A stretch of DNA of 32,855 bases, taken from IMG/VR virus record IMGVR_UViG_3300017763_000092, positions 1 to 32,855 of that record; one strand, given 5' to 3'. The position numbers and the translations under genes are program-made. Below are positions 7,908 through 16,007 of this stretch, one piece after another. The DNA comes from a virus. The notes beneath the pieces were generated by a model. The model searched no databases. It was not told the origin of the DNA and saw only the letters and a list, made by a program, of their open reading frames with translations. Within the stretch, counting starts at the first letter, position 1; every line of letters begins with the position of its first letter.

Positions 7908-8737
7908 CTTTCGGTTCTTTTTACCATTATATCTTTAGGTAAACTTTTACCAGTATTCTTCCTATCACCTTTCATATGATCTATCCATCTACCAAGTTCA
8001 GTGTTAATTAACGGATGTCCACCGCCGCCAGTTTTTGCTTCTTTCAAATACATATCGGCACTATAATCCAATACATTATTGTCAATTTTTGTTAGTTGGT
8101 TTAAAATGTGTCCAAAAACAAAACTATCGTGCCATTCTTCTAATTCAAAAATACCGTTTTCGGCTTCTTCATAAAATCTTTCAAACTCTTTTATAAATTG
8201 TATACACATTGGATGGTTTTTATTTAATCCATAAAACCCGCACTCCGGCCAAGTTTGCGAACCTTTACCTCTACCTACATATGTAATCCATTTATCGTCT
8301 GGCAACAATTTTTTAAATTGTTTGTAACTCCACTTATTATGTACAAATGTATCGGCGTCCATCCACACACACCAATCTGTGCTTTTTTCAAATGCATCAA
8401 AAACAGCATAAACTTTGTTTGCAAAACGAATTGCATTCCATTTAAACTCTTTATGCCAATCTCTTGGTCTACGTGCTTTAATATCAGCAGGCGGTATACC
8501 ATTTGCTTTTGGTATATCTTTCCAACGCTGTTTAAATTTATTTAATTTAGGAAGTTCTCTGGTTGCTTGTATTTCTATTATTTGCGATCTATTAGTTATA
8601 GCAGGAAAACAATTCTCTGCATAAACAAGTAAATTTATGTTTGGATCAACATTTTCAGCAAAACTATCTAGGAAACGTTGTCCGTATTTGTCTAGTCCTT
8701 GTTTATGAAATGTTGTTACCACAGTTATGTTTGCCAT
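7895..8737 (-). CDS. Reverse-strand glycosyltransferase with DxD motif
   Basis: The 280-aa product begins ITVVTTFHKQGLDKYGQRFLDSF, a GT-A-type first strand and helix, and has a DAD metal motif at residues 127-129 in WCVWMDADTFVH. ECGFYGLNKNHP and EEWHDSFVF follow, with a late GGGGHPLINTELGRWIDHMKGDRK. This is the arrangement of small GT-A glycosyltransferases of phage and marine bacterial surface clusters. On its own strand ATG is preceded by aaggaag about 5 bases upstream, supporting the start. It is the only reverse gene in this cassette, which argues for separate acquisition or inversion. It would need its own promoter, which I cannot place with confidence. Confidence 0.75.
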   Translation of the reverse strand: MANITVVTTFHKQGLDKYGQRFLDSFAENVDPNINLLVYAENCFPAITNRSQIIEIQATRELPKLNKFKQRWKDIPKANGIPPADIKARRPRDWHKEFKWNAIRFANKVYAVFDAFEKSTDWCVWMDADTFVHNKWSYKQFKKLLPDDKWITYVGRGKGSQTWPECGFYGLNKNHPMCIQFIKEFERFYEEAENGIFELEEWHDSFVFGHILNQLTKIDNNVLDYSADMYLKEAKTGGGGHPLINTELGRWIDHMKGDRKNTGKSLPKDIMVKRTESYWT

Positions 8738-8774
8738 ATTTCTTCCTTGTTAAATAGTACTGGAGTATTTAAGT

Positions 8775-9626
8775 ATGAAATTTAAATTATGGAATGAATA
8801 TGGAGCAATGAATTCAAAGCCAGTATTTGATGCTTTTAAAAATAGTTTGCTTAATGCAGGACATAGTTTGTCTGACAATGATTCAATAGGCAGTGCTGAT
8901 GTACACGTAATATGGAGTGTATTATTTGCCGGAAGAATGACTCCAAATAGGCATATATGGAACGTATGTAAAAAACAAAATAAGCCTGTTATTGTACTTG
9001 AAGTAGGTGGTATAAAACGTGGAACAACTTGGAAGGTAGGACTAAATGGAATTAATCGTGACGCTTATTTTGGTGGACTTCATAATAATAGTTCTCGCGC
9101 TGATTCTCTTGGGTTATTTCTAAAACCTTGGAAGACAAGCGGAACTCATATTTTAATTTGTGGACAACACGATAAAAGTTTACAATGGGAAAATATGCCA
9201 CGTATGAGTAATTGGTTGATGAGTATAATTGACGAAATAAAAAGTTATACAGATATGCCTATTGTGTTTCGGCCACATCCTAGATGCAGATTAGAACATA
9301 TAGAAAGGCAATACCAAAATGTTTATAGAGACGAACCTGTAAAACTTGATAACACATATGACGACTTTAACCTTAGTTTCAAAGATGTTTTTGCAGTGGT
9401 TAATTGGAGTAGTAATCCCGGTGTGCAAGCAGCAATTGCAGGCATACCTGTTTTTACAGGACCGAGTAGTTTGGCTTATGAAGTAGCAAATCAAGAATTG
9501 TCGCAGATAAAAAATCCAATCACACCCGAAAGACAACAATGGTTAAATGATTATGCTTGGACAGAATATACCATAGATGAAATAGAAAAGGGTATTCCTT
9601 TAAATAGATTGACTAATCATTTATAA
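8775..9626 (+). CDS. Putative glycosyltransferase, GT-B/capsule-type (paralogue C)
   Basis: The third related protein (283 aa). It has GTHILICGQHDKSLQW, MSIIDEIKSYTDMPIVFRPHPRC, FAVVNWSSNPGVQAAIAGIPVF and IKNPITPERQQWL, aligned in order with copies A and B. The N-terminal lobe is short. The conserved SS loop followed by A-x-A-x-x-G-x-P is typical of GT-B donor sites. The start at 8775 has a tggag Shine-Dalgarno (8761-8765). It is divergent from the reverse-strand gene that ends upstream at 8737, leaving a 37-base shared intergenic region that must hold both start signals. Confidence 0.6.
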   Translation: MKFKLWNEYGAMNSKPVFDAFKNSLLNAGHSLSDNDSIGSADVHVIWSVLFAGRMTPNRHIWNVCKKQNKPVIVLEVGGIKRGTTWKVGLNGINRDAYFGGLHNNSSRADSLGLFLKPWKTSGTHILICGQHDKSLQWENMPRMSNWLMSIIDEIKSYTDMPIVFRPHPRCRLEHIERQYQNVYRDEPVKLDNTYDDFNLSFKDVFAVVNWSSNPGVQAAIAGIPVFTGPSSLAYEVANQELSQIKNPITPERQQWLNDYAWTEYTIDEIEKGIPLNRLTNHL

Positions 9627-9637
9627 TCTGTTATAGT
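9609..9637 (+). promoter_or_regulatory. Sigma70-like promoter ending at the ATG of the 411-aa gene
   Basis: TTGACT (9609-9614) and TATAGT (9632-9637) are 17 bases apart, each 5 of 6 to consensus. The predicted transcription start falls at about 9644, the ATG itself. No Shine-Dalgarno precedes the ATG, so a leaderless transcript is predicted. The -35 lies within the end of the previous gene. Confidence 0.4.
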
Positions 9638-9643
9638 TAAATT

Positions 9644-10879
9644 ATGAATGAAATACAATACATCGAAGACTTGTTAGCGTGTGTCTTAGGCAAATGGGGA
9701 CACACTTTCGCATTGAGAGATTCTGACTTATCGTTATTGAATAGTTTTGATAGACAAATTGTTAAGGGTGTTGCTCTCACAGATAGACAATATAATTTAC
9801 TAAAATTAAAATTAGAAATATATACAAAACAATTTGAAAAAAATAACATACCTAATTGGAGTGCTGCATTACAAAGTATAAGCACTGAGTTTAGAGAAAT
9901 AGATAGATCAAAATATATATCACTTGTTGAATTTGATAATATTGTTAAAAATAGTAGATCACATTATTCATTAAAAGAAGGACTATATATAAAAATTAGA
10001 TTTCCTTTTAATAAAAAATATATAACAAAGTTAGAGTCAATTATACATAGTAACAATAATAAAACATACTTTCACGAAAAAAACTCTCACGAACATTATT
10101 TTAAATTTACTGCATTAAATTGTTACAAATTACATTCAGCATTTCCTGATTGGCAAATTGATCAAACTATTACAGATGTATCTAAAAAAGTACAGCAAAT
10201 TTATGATAATAAAGATGCATTTATTCCCCAATATAAAAATAATAAATTTTTAAATGTAGATACAAATGTTGCTACGCAATTACAATCGACTGAAAAATTA
10301 AAAATTGCAGATTTATCTATTGCGTATGGGTTTTACGTTTCTGATATACAAGACAATACATTATTAGATAAGATTGCATATCGCAAACAACCAACTGTAC
10401 TTGCTAACATTGAAACAAATAGTTTATACGATATAGTAAATTGTATAGATTATTTAGAAAGATATCCTTTGATAGTTTGTATAGATAAAGACGATGCATT
10501 TGATCAAGTTAAAGAAATGCATACAGCAATATCAAAATACGTTCCAAATAATTTACAAAGTGTTATGTTTAGAGTTGAAAGTAGTGATAAAAAAAATAAT
10601 CAACTGAATAATTTTGTTAAAGAAAATATTCTTAACAACTGGGTAGACAAAACAACAAAAGTAGTGTATATTAAAAAAGATAAACTACCTAAAGTTTTAC
10701 TTAAAACAGATTTTAAGCCACGAACAGCAGTTTGTAAATCTAGCTTACGTTCTAATAGATTAGTAACTAATTATGTAAATTTTAATTGCGATTTGATAGT
10801 TTACAATGATATAAGTTTAAGTAGTTTTACTGAAACATACTATACCAAAGGATTTAATAATTGGCAACTTGTAGATTAA
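9644..10879 (+). CDS. Unknown 411-aa protein paired with UvsW
   Basis: I cannot name a family. The N-terminal helical part has LTDRQYNLLKLKLEIYTKQF (residues 45-64). A beta-containing segment (YIKIRFPFNKKYITKLESII near 115-134) faintly recalls the HARP-like accessory domains seen on SF2 remodelling enzymes. The C-terminal half has regular hydrophobic strands (RYPLIVCIDKDDAF, TTKVVYIKKDKLP, CDLIVYND) but no Walker A or DEAD-type motif. Its 3' end overlaps the UvsW start by 19 bases, so the two are co-translated. A role as a non-catalytic partner of UvsW is only a guess. The codon use is very AT-rich compared with UvsW. Confidence 0.75.
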   Translation: MNEIQYIEDLLACVLGKWGHTFALRDSDLSLLNSFDRQIVKGVALTDRQYNLLKLKLEIYTKQFEKNNIPNWSAALQSISTEFREIDRSKYISLVEFDNIVKNSRSHYSLKEGLYIKIRFPFNKKYITKLESIIHSNNNKTYFHEKNSHEHYFKFTALNCYKLHSAFPDWQIDQTITDVSKKVQQIYDNKDAFIPQYKNNKFLNVDTNVATQLQSTEKLKIADLSIAYGFYVSDIQDNTLLDKIAYRKQPTVLANIETNSLYDIVNCIDYLERYPLIVCIDKDDAFDQVKEMHTAISKYVPNNLQSVMFRVESSDKKNNQLNNFVKENILNNWVDKTTKVVYIKKDKLPKVLLKTDFKPRTAVCKSSLRSNRLVTNYVNFNCDLIVYNDISLSSFTETYYTKGFNNWQLVD

Positions 10880-12324
10880 TAATTGAAGACGAAGTAAATA
10901 TTAAACTAGAAGGACTAGAAGTCGATGTTCGGCGGAAGTTGTCAAATGCTCTCAAGTTCGATGTGCCATATGCAAGATATATGCCGCAGTACAAACTAGG
11001 ACGTTGGGACGGCAAGGTTGCTTTCTTTGGCATAGGCGGTACTGGCTATGTTAATCATCTTGATGTTGTACAAGAAGTACTTGCTAAGAACAGAGTACAA
11101 ATTGTTGACATTGATGATAGACGTCATCCAATACAATTAAACTTCAAACCAGTCACAGAAACATACTGGAAAGACCAAGGCGTTGTATGGCCTGAAGGAC
11201 ATCCAGCAGAAGGCGAAGATATTATTCTACGTGACTATCAAGTAGAAGCAATTAACAATTTCTTAGAAAATCCACAGAGCTTGCAACAGATTGCTACTGG
11301 TGCAGGCAAAACAATTACCACAGCAACGCTGTCACACATAAGCGAGCCGTATGGCAGAAGTCTTGTGATTGTTCCTAACAAGTCGTTGGTAGAACAAACA
11401 GAAGAGGACTATATTAACTGCGGCTTGGATGTAGGGGTGTACTTCGGAGACAGGAAGAACCTAGGTAAGACTCACACTATTTGCACTTGGCAGAGTTTGA
11501 ATATACTCGACAAGAAGAACAAGGACGGATCAGCAGTGTTATCACTTGCAGAGTTCTTGGAAGGTGTAAGCACTATTATTGTTGACGAAGTACACCAAGC
11601 TAAAGCAGAAGTTCTCAAGAACTTGCTTACACGCAACCTACGTAATGCACCCATACGTTGGGGACTAACTGGTACAGTACCTAAAGAGAAGTTTGAGTTT
11701 GAAAGCATACACGCTTCATTGGGTCCAGTTATTGGAAACATTAGTGCTAAAGAATTGCAAGACAAAGGTGTACTATCGCAATGTCACGTAAATATTGTGC
11801 AACTTATTGATACAGTAGCACACAGAGGTTATCAGGAAGAATTAAAATATCTTGTAACAAATCAAGATAGAATAAATTATTTAGGCAAATTATTAAAAAC
11901 AGTAAAAGAATCAGGCAATACTTTAATACTTGTAGATAGGATTAGTGCAGGTGAAATGTTAGCAGAACTAATACCCGATAGCACATTTGTTAGCGGTAGT
12001 GTTAAAGTAAAAGACAGAAAAGAAACTTACGACGAAATTAAAGAAGGTACAAACAAAGTTATTATTGCAACATACGGCGTTGCAGCAGTTGGCTTAAACA
12101 TACCTAGAATTTTCAATCTTGTTCTTATAGAGCCAGGAAAGAGTTTTGTTCGAGTTATACAAAGCATAGGCAGAGGCGTTCGAAAGGCAAAAGACAAAGA
12201 CTTCGTACAAATATGGGATCTTACAAGCACTTGTAAGTTTGCGAAGCGGCACCTTACCCAACGTAAAAAGTTTTATAAGGAAGCACAATACCCATTCACA
12301 ATAGAAAAAGTGGATTGGAAATAA
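10861..12324 (+). CDS. uvsW: UvsW-type SF2 helicase
   Basis: UvsW is the ATP-dependent helicase of T4-like phages that unwinds branched DNA and R-loops and helps switch replication from origins to recombination. Seen here: an N-terminal accessory domain with LGRWDGKV (residues 46-53, as in T4 UvsW GNWDG), a RDYQ motif at 124-127, motif I ATGAGKT at 145-151, DEVH motif II at 242-245, LTGTVP motif III at about 269-274, and QSIGRG motif VI at 434-439. Length of 487 aa is near T4's 503. The most likely start is TTG at 10861, since no ATG exists before the conserved N-terminal region. It overlaps the previous gene. Confidence 0.93.
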   Translation: MATCRLIIEDEVNIKLEGLEVDVRRKLSNALKFDVPYARYMPQYKLGRWDGKVAFFGIGGTGYVNHLDVVQEVLAKNRVQIVDIDDRRHPIQLNFKPVTETYWKDQGVVWPEGHPAEGEDIILRDYQVEAINNFLENPQSLQQIATGAGKTITTATLSHISEPYGRSLVIVPNKSLVEQTEEDYINCGLDVGVYFGDRKNLGKTHTICTWQSLNILDKKNKDGSAVLSLAEFLEGVSTIIVDEVHQAKAEVLKNLLTRNLRNAPIRWGLTGTVPKEKFEFESIHASLGPVIGNISAKELQDKGVLSQCHVNIVQLIDTVAHRGYQEELKYLVTNQDRINYLGKLLKTVKESGNTLILVDRISAGEMLAELIPDSTFVSGSVKVKDRKETYDEIKEGTNKVIIATYGVAAVGLNIPRIFNLVLIEPGKSFVRVIQSIGRGVRKAKDKDFVQIWDLTSTCKFAKRHLTQRKKFYKEAQYPFTIEKVDWK

Positions 12325-12831
12325 ATGAATATTTTAACATTAGAAAACAAAAGTTTTAATTTAAATACAGTACCAGAAGAAGTAGACGATTCAGTAAGAT
12401 TTAGTGTGCTAGATAATAGTAATCCTCAAGATCCAGATTTCTTTTTTATCCCATTAATTTTTTTAGAAAGCTTTAGTTCACCGGCAGTTGTACTTGAAAT
12501 AAATAATAAGCAGATAACAATGCCATTGGATTGGTGTTTAGCAGTGGGTTGTAGTCAAGCAGGAAGTGACTTAGAAGTACTACCACTAACAAGTTTAAAT
12601 CAAAGAGGGTTTGAAGCATACCTTTTTAACCCGTTAACAAGTAGTAACCCAAAATTTGGAACAATAGAAATAGTAAATTTTTACAATGATGTAAAATGGT
12701 ATTTTCCAAAGCTTAAAACAGGTCAACTTTTAAGTGTTCCAATAGAAGAAGGCGATAATCCGTATTGTGCCTTTTTTGTAAAAGATATAAACCGCCAAAG
12801 TGAAGTTATTGACTTTGGAAAATTGTTATAG
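12325..12831 (+). CDS. Unknown 168-aa protein, probably conserved in T4-like marine phages
   Basis: No domain is recognised. The protein is mainly beta-strand in appearance, with PDFFFIPLIFLESF, DWCLAVGCSQAGSDLEVLPL and VKWYFPKLKTGQLLSVPI, and ends SEVIDFGKLL. From memory, similar proteins occur in T4-like cyanophages as conserved hypotheticals; I could not check this. Its ATG directly abuts the uvsW stop, with a weak tgga Shine-Dalgarno, so it is likely translated from the uvsW transcript. The hydrophobic segments are too short and too interrupted to call membrane spans. Confidence 0.75.
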   Translation: MNILTLENKSFNLNTVPEEVDDSVRFSVLDNSNPQDPDFFFIPLIFLESFSSPAVVLEINNKQITMPLDWCLAVGCSQAGSDLEVLPLTSLNQRGFEAYLFNPLTSSNPKFGTIEIVNFYNDVKWYFPKLKTGQLLSVPIEEGDNPYCAFFVKDINRQSEVIDFGKLL

Positions 12832-12840
12832 GAGATTAAT

Positions 12841-13185
12841 ATGAAAGCAGGAAAGATTTGGGGACAAACTGAACTTATCCACGCTAACGGTGTACTAGAG
12901 TTTCACCGGATTGAATTCAAAGGTGGCTACAAGTGTAGCGAACACGAACATCAATTTAAATGGAACGGATTTTTTGTCGAGTCGGGAAAAATGCTAGTTC
13001 GTGTATGGCAAAAAGATTACGACTTAGTAGATGAAACTATTCTTGGTCCAGGAGACTTTACACAAGTCAAGCCAGGAGTAATTCATCAGTTCGAAGGATT
13101 AGAAGACGGTATTGCTTTTGAACTGTATTGGGCTGAGTTTAATCACAATGATATTGTAAGAAGGTCTGTTGGTACAACTGTATGA
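12841..13185 (+). CDS. Small cupin protein
   Basis: The 114-aa product is a single cupin barrel. KGGYKCSEHEHQFKWNGFFVESGKMLVRVW (residues about 28-57) contains the G-x-x-x-x-x-H-x-H motif 1 pattern and GPGDFTQVKPGVIHQFEGLEDG (about 76-97) gives motif 2, with a late His in the P-x-x-x-H position. Metal-binding His/Glu residues are therefore present. Such small cupins in glycan clusters often act as sugar isomerases or epimerases, but the substrate cannot be read. A good Shine-Dalgarno (aggag, before 12841) supports the start. It opens the second sugar cassette and overlaps the next gene by 4 bases. Confidence 0.8.
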   Translation: MKAGKIWGQTELIHANGVLEFHRIEFKGGYKCSEHEHQFKWNGFFVESGKMLVRVWQKDYDLVDETILGPGDFTQVKPGVIHQFEGLEDGIAFELYWAEFNHNDIVRRSVGTTV

Positions 13186-13730
13186 GTTTATCAAAAGAAT
13201 ATCTAGATCAACTTTCGCATCTGCATAACACAACTAAATTCGGAAGTGGTGGAACAAACTTACCTAAAACAATTTTGCCTTATTTAGAAAAAATAAAAAG
13301 CTTATTGGATTTTGGAAGTGGAAAGGGATTCTTTTCTAATACTGTAAAAGAACATTATAAAGATATTAATTTATATACATACGATCCTGTAACATCTTGT
13401 ATAGATTTACCAACTACTGTTGATATGACATATAGTAGCGATGTCCTAGAACACATAGAGCCGGCATATCTTGAAGAAACACTAGATATGCTTTTTAATA
13501 TTACAACAAAATATCAATATCATTTAATTGCTTGTCATCCAGCAAAGAAAAAACTAAAAGACGGAAGAAATGCTCATTTAATTGTAGAAACACCTGACTG
13601 GTGGAAAAACAAACTTTCAAAATATAACTGGAAGATTGTGTTTGAAAAAGTTAAAGAAAAAGAAAAATTTATACAAGGACAGCAAATACATATGGTTAAG
13701 TATATTGTTTTGTTAGAAAAAAATGAGTAA
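13182..13730 (+). CDS. Class I SAM-dependent methyltransferase
   Basis: Motif I is LLDFGSGKGFF at about residues 41-51. The strand with an acidic end is LYTYDPV and the DVLEHIEP segment (near 87-94) is the motif seen in Methyltransf_11/23-type enzymes, followed by YHLIACHPAKK. The 182-aa protein is a single catalytic domain. In this position a small-molecule or sugar substrate is likely, but it could also methylate lipid or protein. Start ATG overlaps the cupin stop, and its own stop overlaps the next ATG. Confidence 0.82.
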   Translation: MSLSKEYLDQLSHLHNTTKFGSGGTNLPKTILPYLEKIKSLLDFGSGKGFFSNTVKEHYKDINLYTYDPVTSCIDLPTTVDMTYSSDVLEHIEPAYLEETLDMLFNITTKYQYHLIACHPAKKKLKDGRNAHLIVETPDWWKNKLSKYNWKIVFEKVKEKEKFIQGQQIHMVKYIVLLEKNE

Positions 13731-13986
13731 ACTTGTTACAGGGGAAGCATTGATTTACGAACGTGCAAACGGAGTAGTTTGGGCAAGGTATCGAGATCCT
13801 CCTCATAACACTAAACCAAGATGGATTATCGGAGGAGATCCGGGTGCAGTTGCCAGAGCGCAAGGTGAGTTGTTGGATTATGGTAGTTGGAAAGAACTAT
13901 GTGAACTAGCATTACAAAACAAAACTTTGATGAAACAACTTGATAAACTAGTAACAACTTACTATCTTATAAAGGAATCAAAATGA
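13723..13986 (+). CDS. Unknown 87-aa protein
   Basis: No family is recognised with confidence. The N-terminal half appears beta-rich with LVTGEALIYERANGVVWARY and PRWIIGGDPGAVARAQG, and the C-terminal half is helical (ELCELALQNKTLMKQLDKLVTTYYL). I have an unverified impression of similar small conserved proteins in marine T4-like phages. It overlaps the methyltransferase end by 8 bases and the kdsA start by 4, so it is expressed with the sugar genes. Nothing in the sequence links it to sugar chemistry. Confidence 0.7.
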   Translation: MSKLVTGEALIYERANGVVWARYRDPPHNTKPRWIIGGDPGAVARAQGELLDYGSWKELCELALQNKTLMKQLDKLVTTYYLIKESK

Positions 13987-14771
13987 GAATTATTGCAGGA
14001 CCGTGTCAGCACGAGACATTAGCACAAAGTTCAGAAATTGCACGTGAATGTAAACGAGTATGTGATAGGTATAACATTGAATATTACTTTAAGGCAAGTT
14101 TTGATAAGGCAAACCGTAGTAGTATGCAAGGCAAACGTGGTGCCGGCTTTGGACCTACTATGACAGATTTCAAAGCGATCAAAGAAAAATTCAATGTAAA
14201 AACATTAACTGATGTACATACTATAGAACAAATACACAAAATAGATATGTTAGGAGATGTTGTAGATGTATTACAGATACCTGCATTCTTGTGTAGACAG
14301 ACTGACTTAATCAAAGCGGCCTGTGCTACAGATAAAATTGTTAATATTAAAAAAGGACAGTTCCTTGCACCCTGGGACGTCAAAGGCATTTTATCTAAAA
14401 CAGAAGGTGCCAAAGAAGTTTGGATAACTGAAAGGGGAACAAGTTTTGGTTACAATAATCTTGTCGTTGACTTTACTGGTTTGCAGTATATGCTTGACAC
14501 TTATAACACTCCAATTGTGTACGATATTAGCCACTCGTGCCAAAAGCCCGGAGGACTTGGGGAATCTAGTGGTGGCAACAGGGATTATATTCCTGGTCTG
14601 GCTAGGGCAAGCAGTGCTCTTGGGATTACAAATTTTTTCATAGAAGTACATAAAGATCCTGATGCTGCACCAAGCGATGGTCCTAATATGTTGTACCTAA
14701 AAGATTTTGAAGACGTAGTTAAGCAGATATATCACTGCTACAGAGCAGGCAATAGCTGGCATTGGATGTGA
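13983..14771 (+). CDS. kdsA: 3-deoxy-D-manno-octulosonate-8-phosphate synthase
   Basis: The enzyme condenses PEP with arabinose-5-phosphate to Kdo-8-phosphate. Diagnostic motifs: IIAGPC at the start, YYFKASFDKANRSS (about 35-48), TDVHT, LQIPAFLCRQTDL (about 98-110), NIKKGQFLAPWD, ERGTSFGYNNLVVDF and HSCQKPGG. Metal-site residues of the metal-dependent class are present: Cys8 in GPC, His in DISHSCQ, Glu in FIEVHKDP and Asp in APSDGPN. Metal-independent enzymes of the E. coli type lack the Cys. Length of 262 aa is near the usual 275-285. A good aagga Shine-Dalgarno precedes ATG 13983. Its stop overlaps the next ATG. Confidence 0.95.
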   Translation: MRIIAGPCQHETLAQSSEIARECKRVCDRYNIEYYFKASFDKANRSSMQGKRGAGFGPTMTDFKAIKEKFNVKTLTDVHTIEQIHKIDMLGDVVDVLQIPAFLCRQTDLIKAACATDKIVNIKKGQFLAPWDVKGILSKTEGAKEVWITERGTSFGYNNLVVDFTGLQYMLDTYNTPIVYDISHSCQKPGGLGESSGGNRDYIPGLARASSALGITNFFIEVHKDPDAAPSDGPNMLYLKDFEDVVKQIYHCYRAGNSWHWM

Positions 14772-15337
14772 TGAAAAATGTTGCTGTATTAATTGATTTT
14801 TGGGTAGACAAAAATTCTAACTTAGATCTATTTACTAAACTTACACACAAAAAATGGATAAAAGAAATTGACACCAATAAAACAATCGATACAGTTATTG
14901 TTGCTTCATATGATGTTATAAAAAAAGAATGGAAAACACCAATAGCATTAGACACAAGAAAATTCGTAGGAAGTGATAATTGGAATAAAAAAATAAAAAA
15001 CATTGATTACGATAAAATGCATAATGGTAGAAGAGATCACTTAACAAATCCAGAAGTATGGAGGTTGACAAAAACAAAAAATGTGTATACAATACATTAT
15101 CCTTGGGAGTTTCAAAACATTGATGAAATACAATCAGTTTATATGTACGGAGCAGCCTGGGATATTTGTGTTCGAGACAGACCGCTAGGATTTAACTTTT
15201 GGTTACATAAGACAAAGGCAAAAGTAATGTTAACAAAAAATAGTTGTAAGTTTAGCAATCAAACTTACGTAGATTTTAACGCTATTCCTACTGTACAAAA
15301 GGTACAGGATAATTTGTACGAAATGATAAGGATGTAA
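14771..15337 (+). CDS. Isochorismatase-like (cysteine hydrolase fold) protein in the Kdo operon
   Basis: I chose ATG 14771, which overlaps the kdsA stop as TGATG, over the in-frame TTG at 14762. The 188-aa product shows a first strand AVLIDFWVD with an Asp at the position of the catalytic Asp of isochorismatase hydrolases. A late segment VYMYGAAWDICVRDRPLG places a Cys where that family has its nucleophile (G-x-x-x-x-x-C-V-R). A Lys for the third catalytic position is not certain. Sitting between kdsA and kdsB, it occupies the place where a Kdo-8-phosphate phosphatase might be expected, but it has no HAD DxD motif. Function is unknown. Confidence 0.6.
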   Translation: MKNVAVLIDFWVDKNSNLDLFTKLTHKKWIKEIDTNKTIDTVIVASYDVIKKEWKTPIALDTRKFVGSDNWNKKIKNIDYDKMHNGRRDHLTNPEVWRLTKTKNVYTIHYPWEFQNIDEIQSVYMYGAAWDICVRDRPLGFNFWLHKTKAKVMLTKNSCKFSNQTYVDFNAIPTVQKVQDNLYEMIRM

Positions 15338-15338
15338 A

Positions 15339-16007
15339 ATGACAACAGCAATATTAATCCCTGCAAGATATGCAAGCACAAGATTTCCTGGTAAAATGAT
15401 GGCACCACTAAATGGAGTTCCTTTAGTAGAGGTTGTTTACAATAAATGTGCAGCTACAGGACTAGATACATATGTTCTCACAGATGCACAAGAAGTGTAC
15501 AATCATATAGGCGCTGGTAAGTGCATTATGACACAACAAGCAGAAAATGGCACCGAACGTTGTATGCAAGCAATTGACGAAGTACTACAATACGATAGAT
15601 ATATAAATGTGCAAGGAGATATGCCAGATATTACAGCACAAATAATACTTGCAGTTGAAAATGAATTACATAGAAGCGATGTAGCAACGGCATATACACC
15701 TATGGATTTTAACTTGCGAAATGATCCAAACAGTGTTAAAATGATACACAGCAGGGGCAGAGCACATTGGTTTTTACGTGCTAGTTTAGAATATGGCGAT
15801 CATCATTTAGGTATATATGGTTATAATAGAGAAGCAAAGGCTATGTATAATGCAAGTACAAAATTTGTAGAAGAAGATATTGAAAAACTAGAGCAGTTAC
15901 GTTGGATACAAAATGGTGTACGTATAGGCGTAGTTGAAGTAGAATTTAATGGTATAGAAATAAACACACCAGCAGATTTAGAAAAGTGGGAAAAAAATAA
16001 TGGCTAA
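15339..16007 (+). CDS. kdsB: CMP-Kdo synthetase (3-deoxy-manno-octulosonate cytidylyltransferase)
   Basis: The enzyme activates Kdo with CTP to give CMP-Kdo, the donor for Kdo transferases. Signature motifs: IPARYASTRFPGKMM (residues 7-21), GTERC in the CTP-site segment, NVQGDMPDI (about 89-97) with the conserved Asp, FLRASLEYG, HHLGIYGYNRE and LEQLRWIQNGVRIGV near 185-200. Length of 222 aa is slightly below the usual 245-250. An aagg Shine-Dalgarno lies before ATG 15339. With kdsA just upstream it makes a Kdo activation pair; KdsD and KdsC equivalents are not seen, so the host would have to supply them. Confidence 0.92.
   Translation: MTTAILIPARYASTRFPGKMMAPLNGVPLVEVVYNKCAATGLDTYVLTDAQEVYNHIGAGKCIMTQQAENGTERCMQAIDEVLQYDRYINVQGDMPDITAQIILAVENELHRSDVATAYTPMDFNLRNDPNSVKMIHSRGRAHWFLRASLEYGDHHLGIYGYNREAKAMYNASTKFVEEDIEKLEQLRWIQNGVRIGVVEVEFNGIEINTPADLEKWEKNNG

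Noticed and set aside
15065-15093. TTGACA-N17-TACAAT promoter inside the isochorismatase-like gene
   Set aside because: Good hexamers, but TTGACA is frequent in this AT-rich sequence as Ile/Asp or similar codons; no gene starts nearby, so evidence is too weak to list as a feature.
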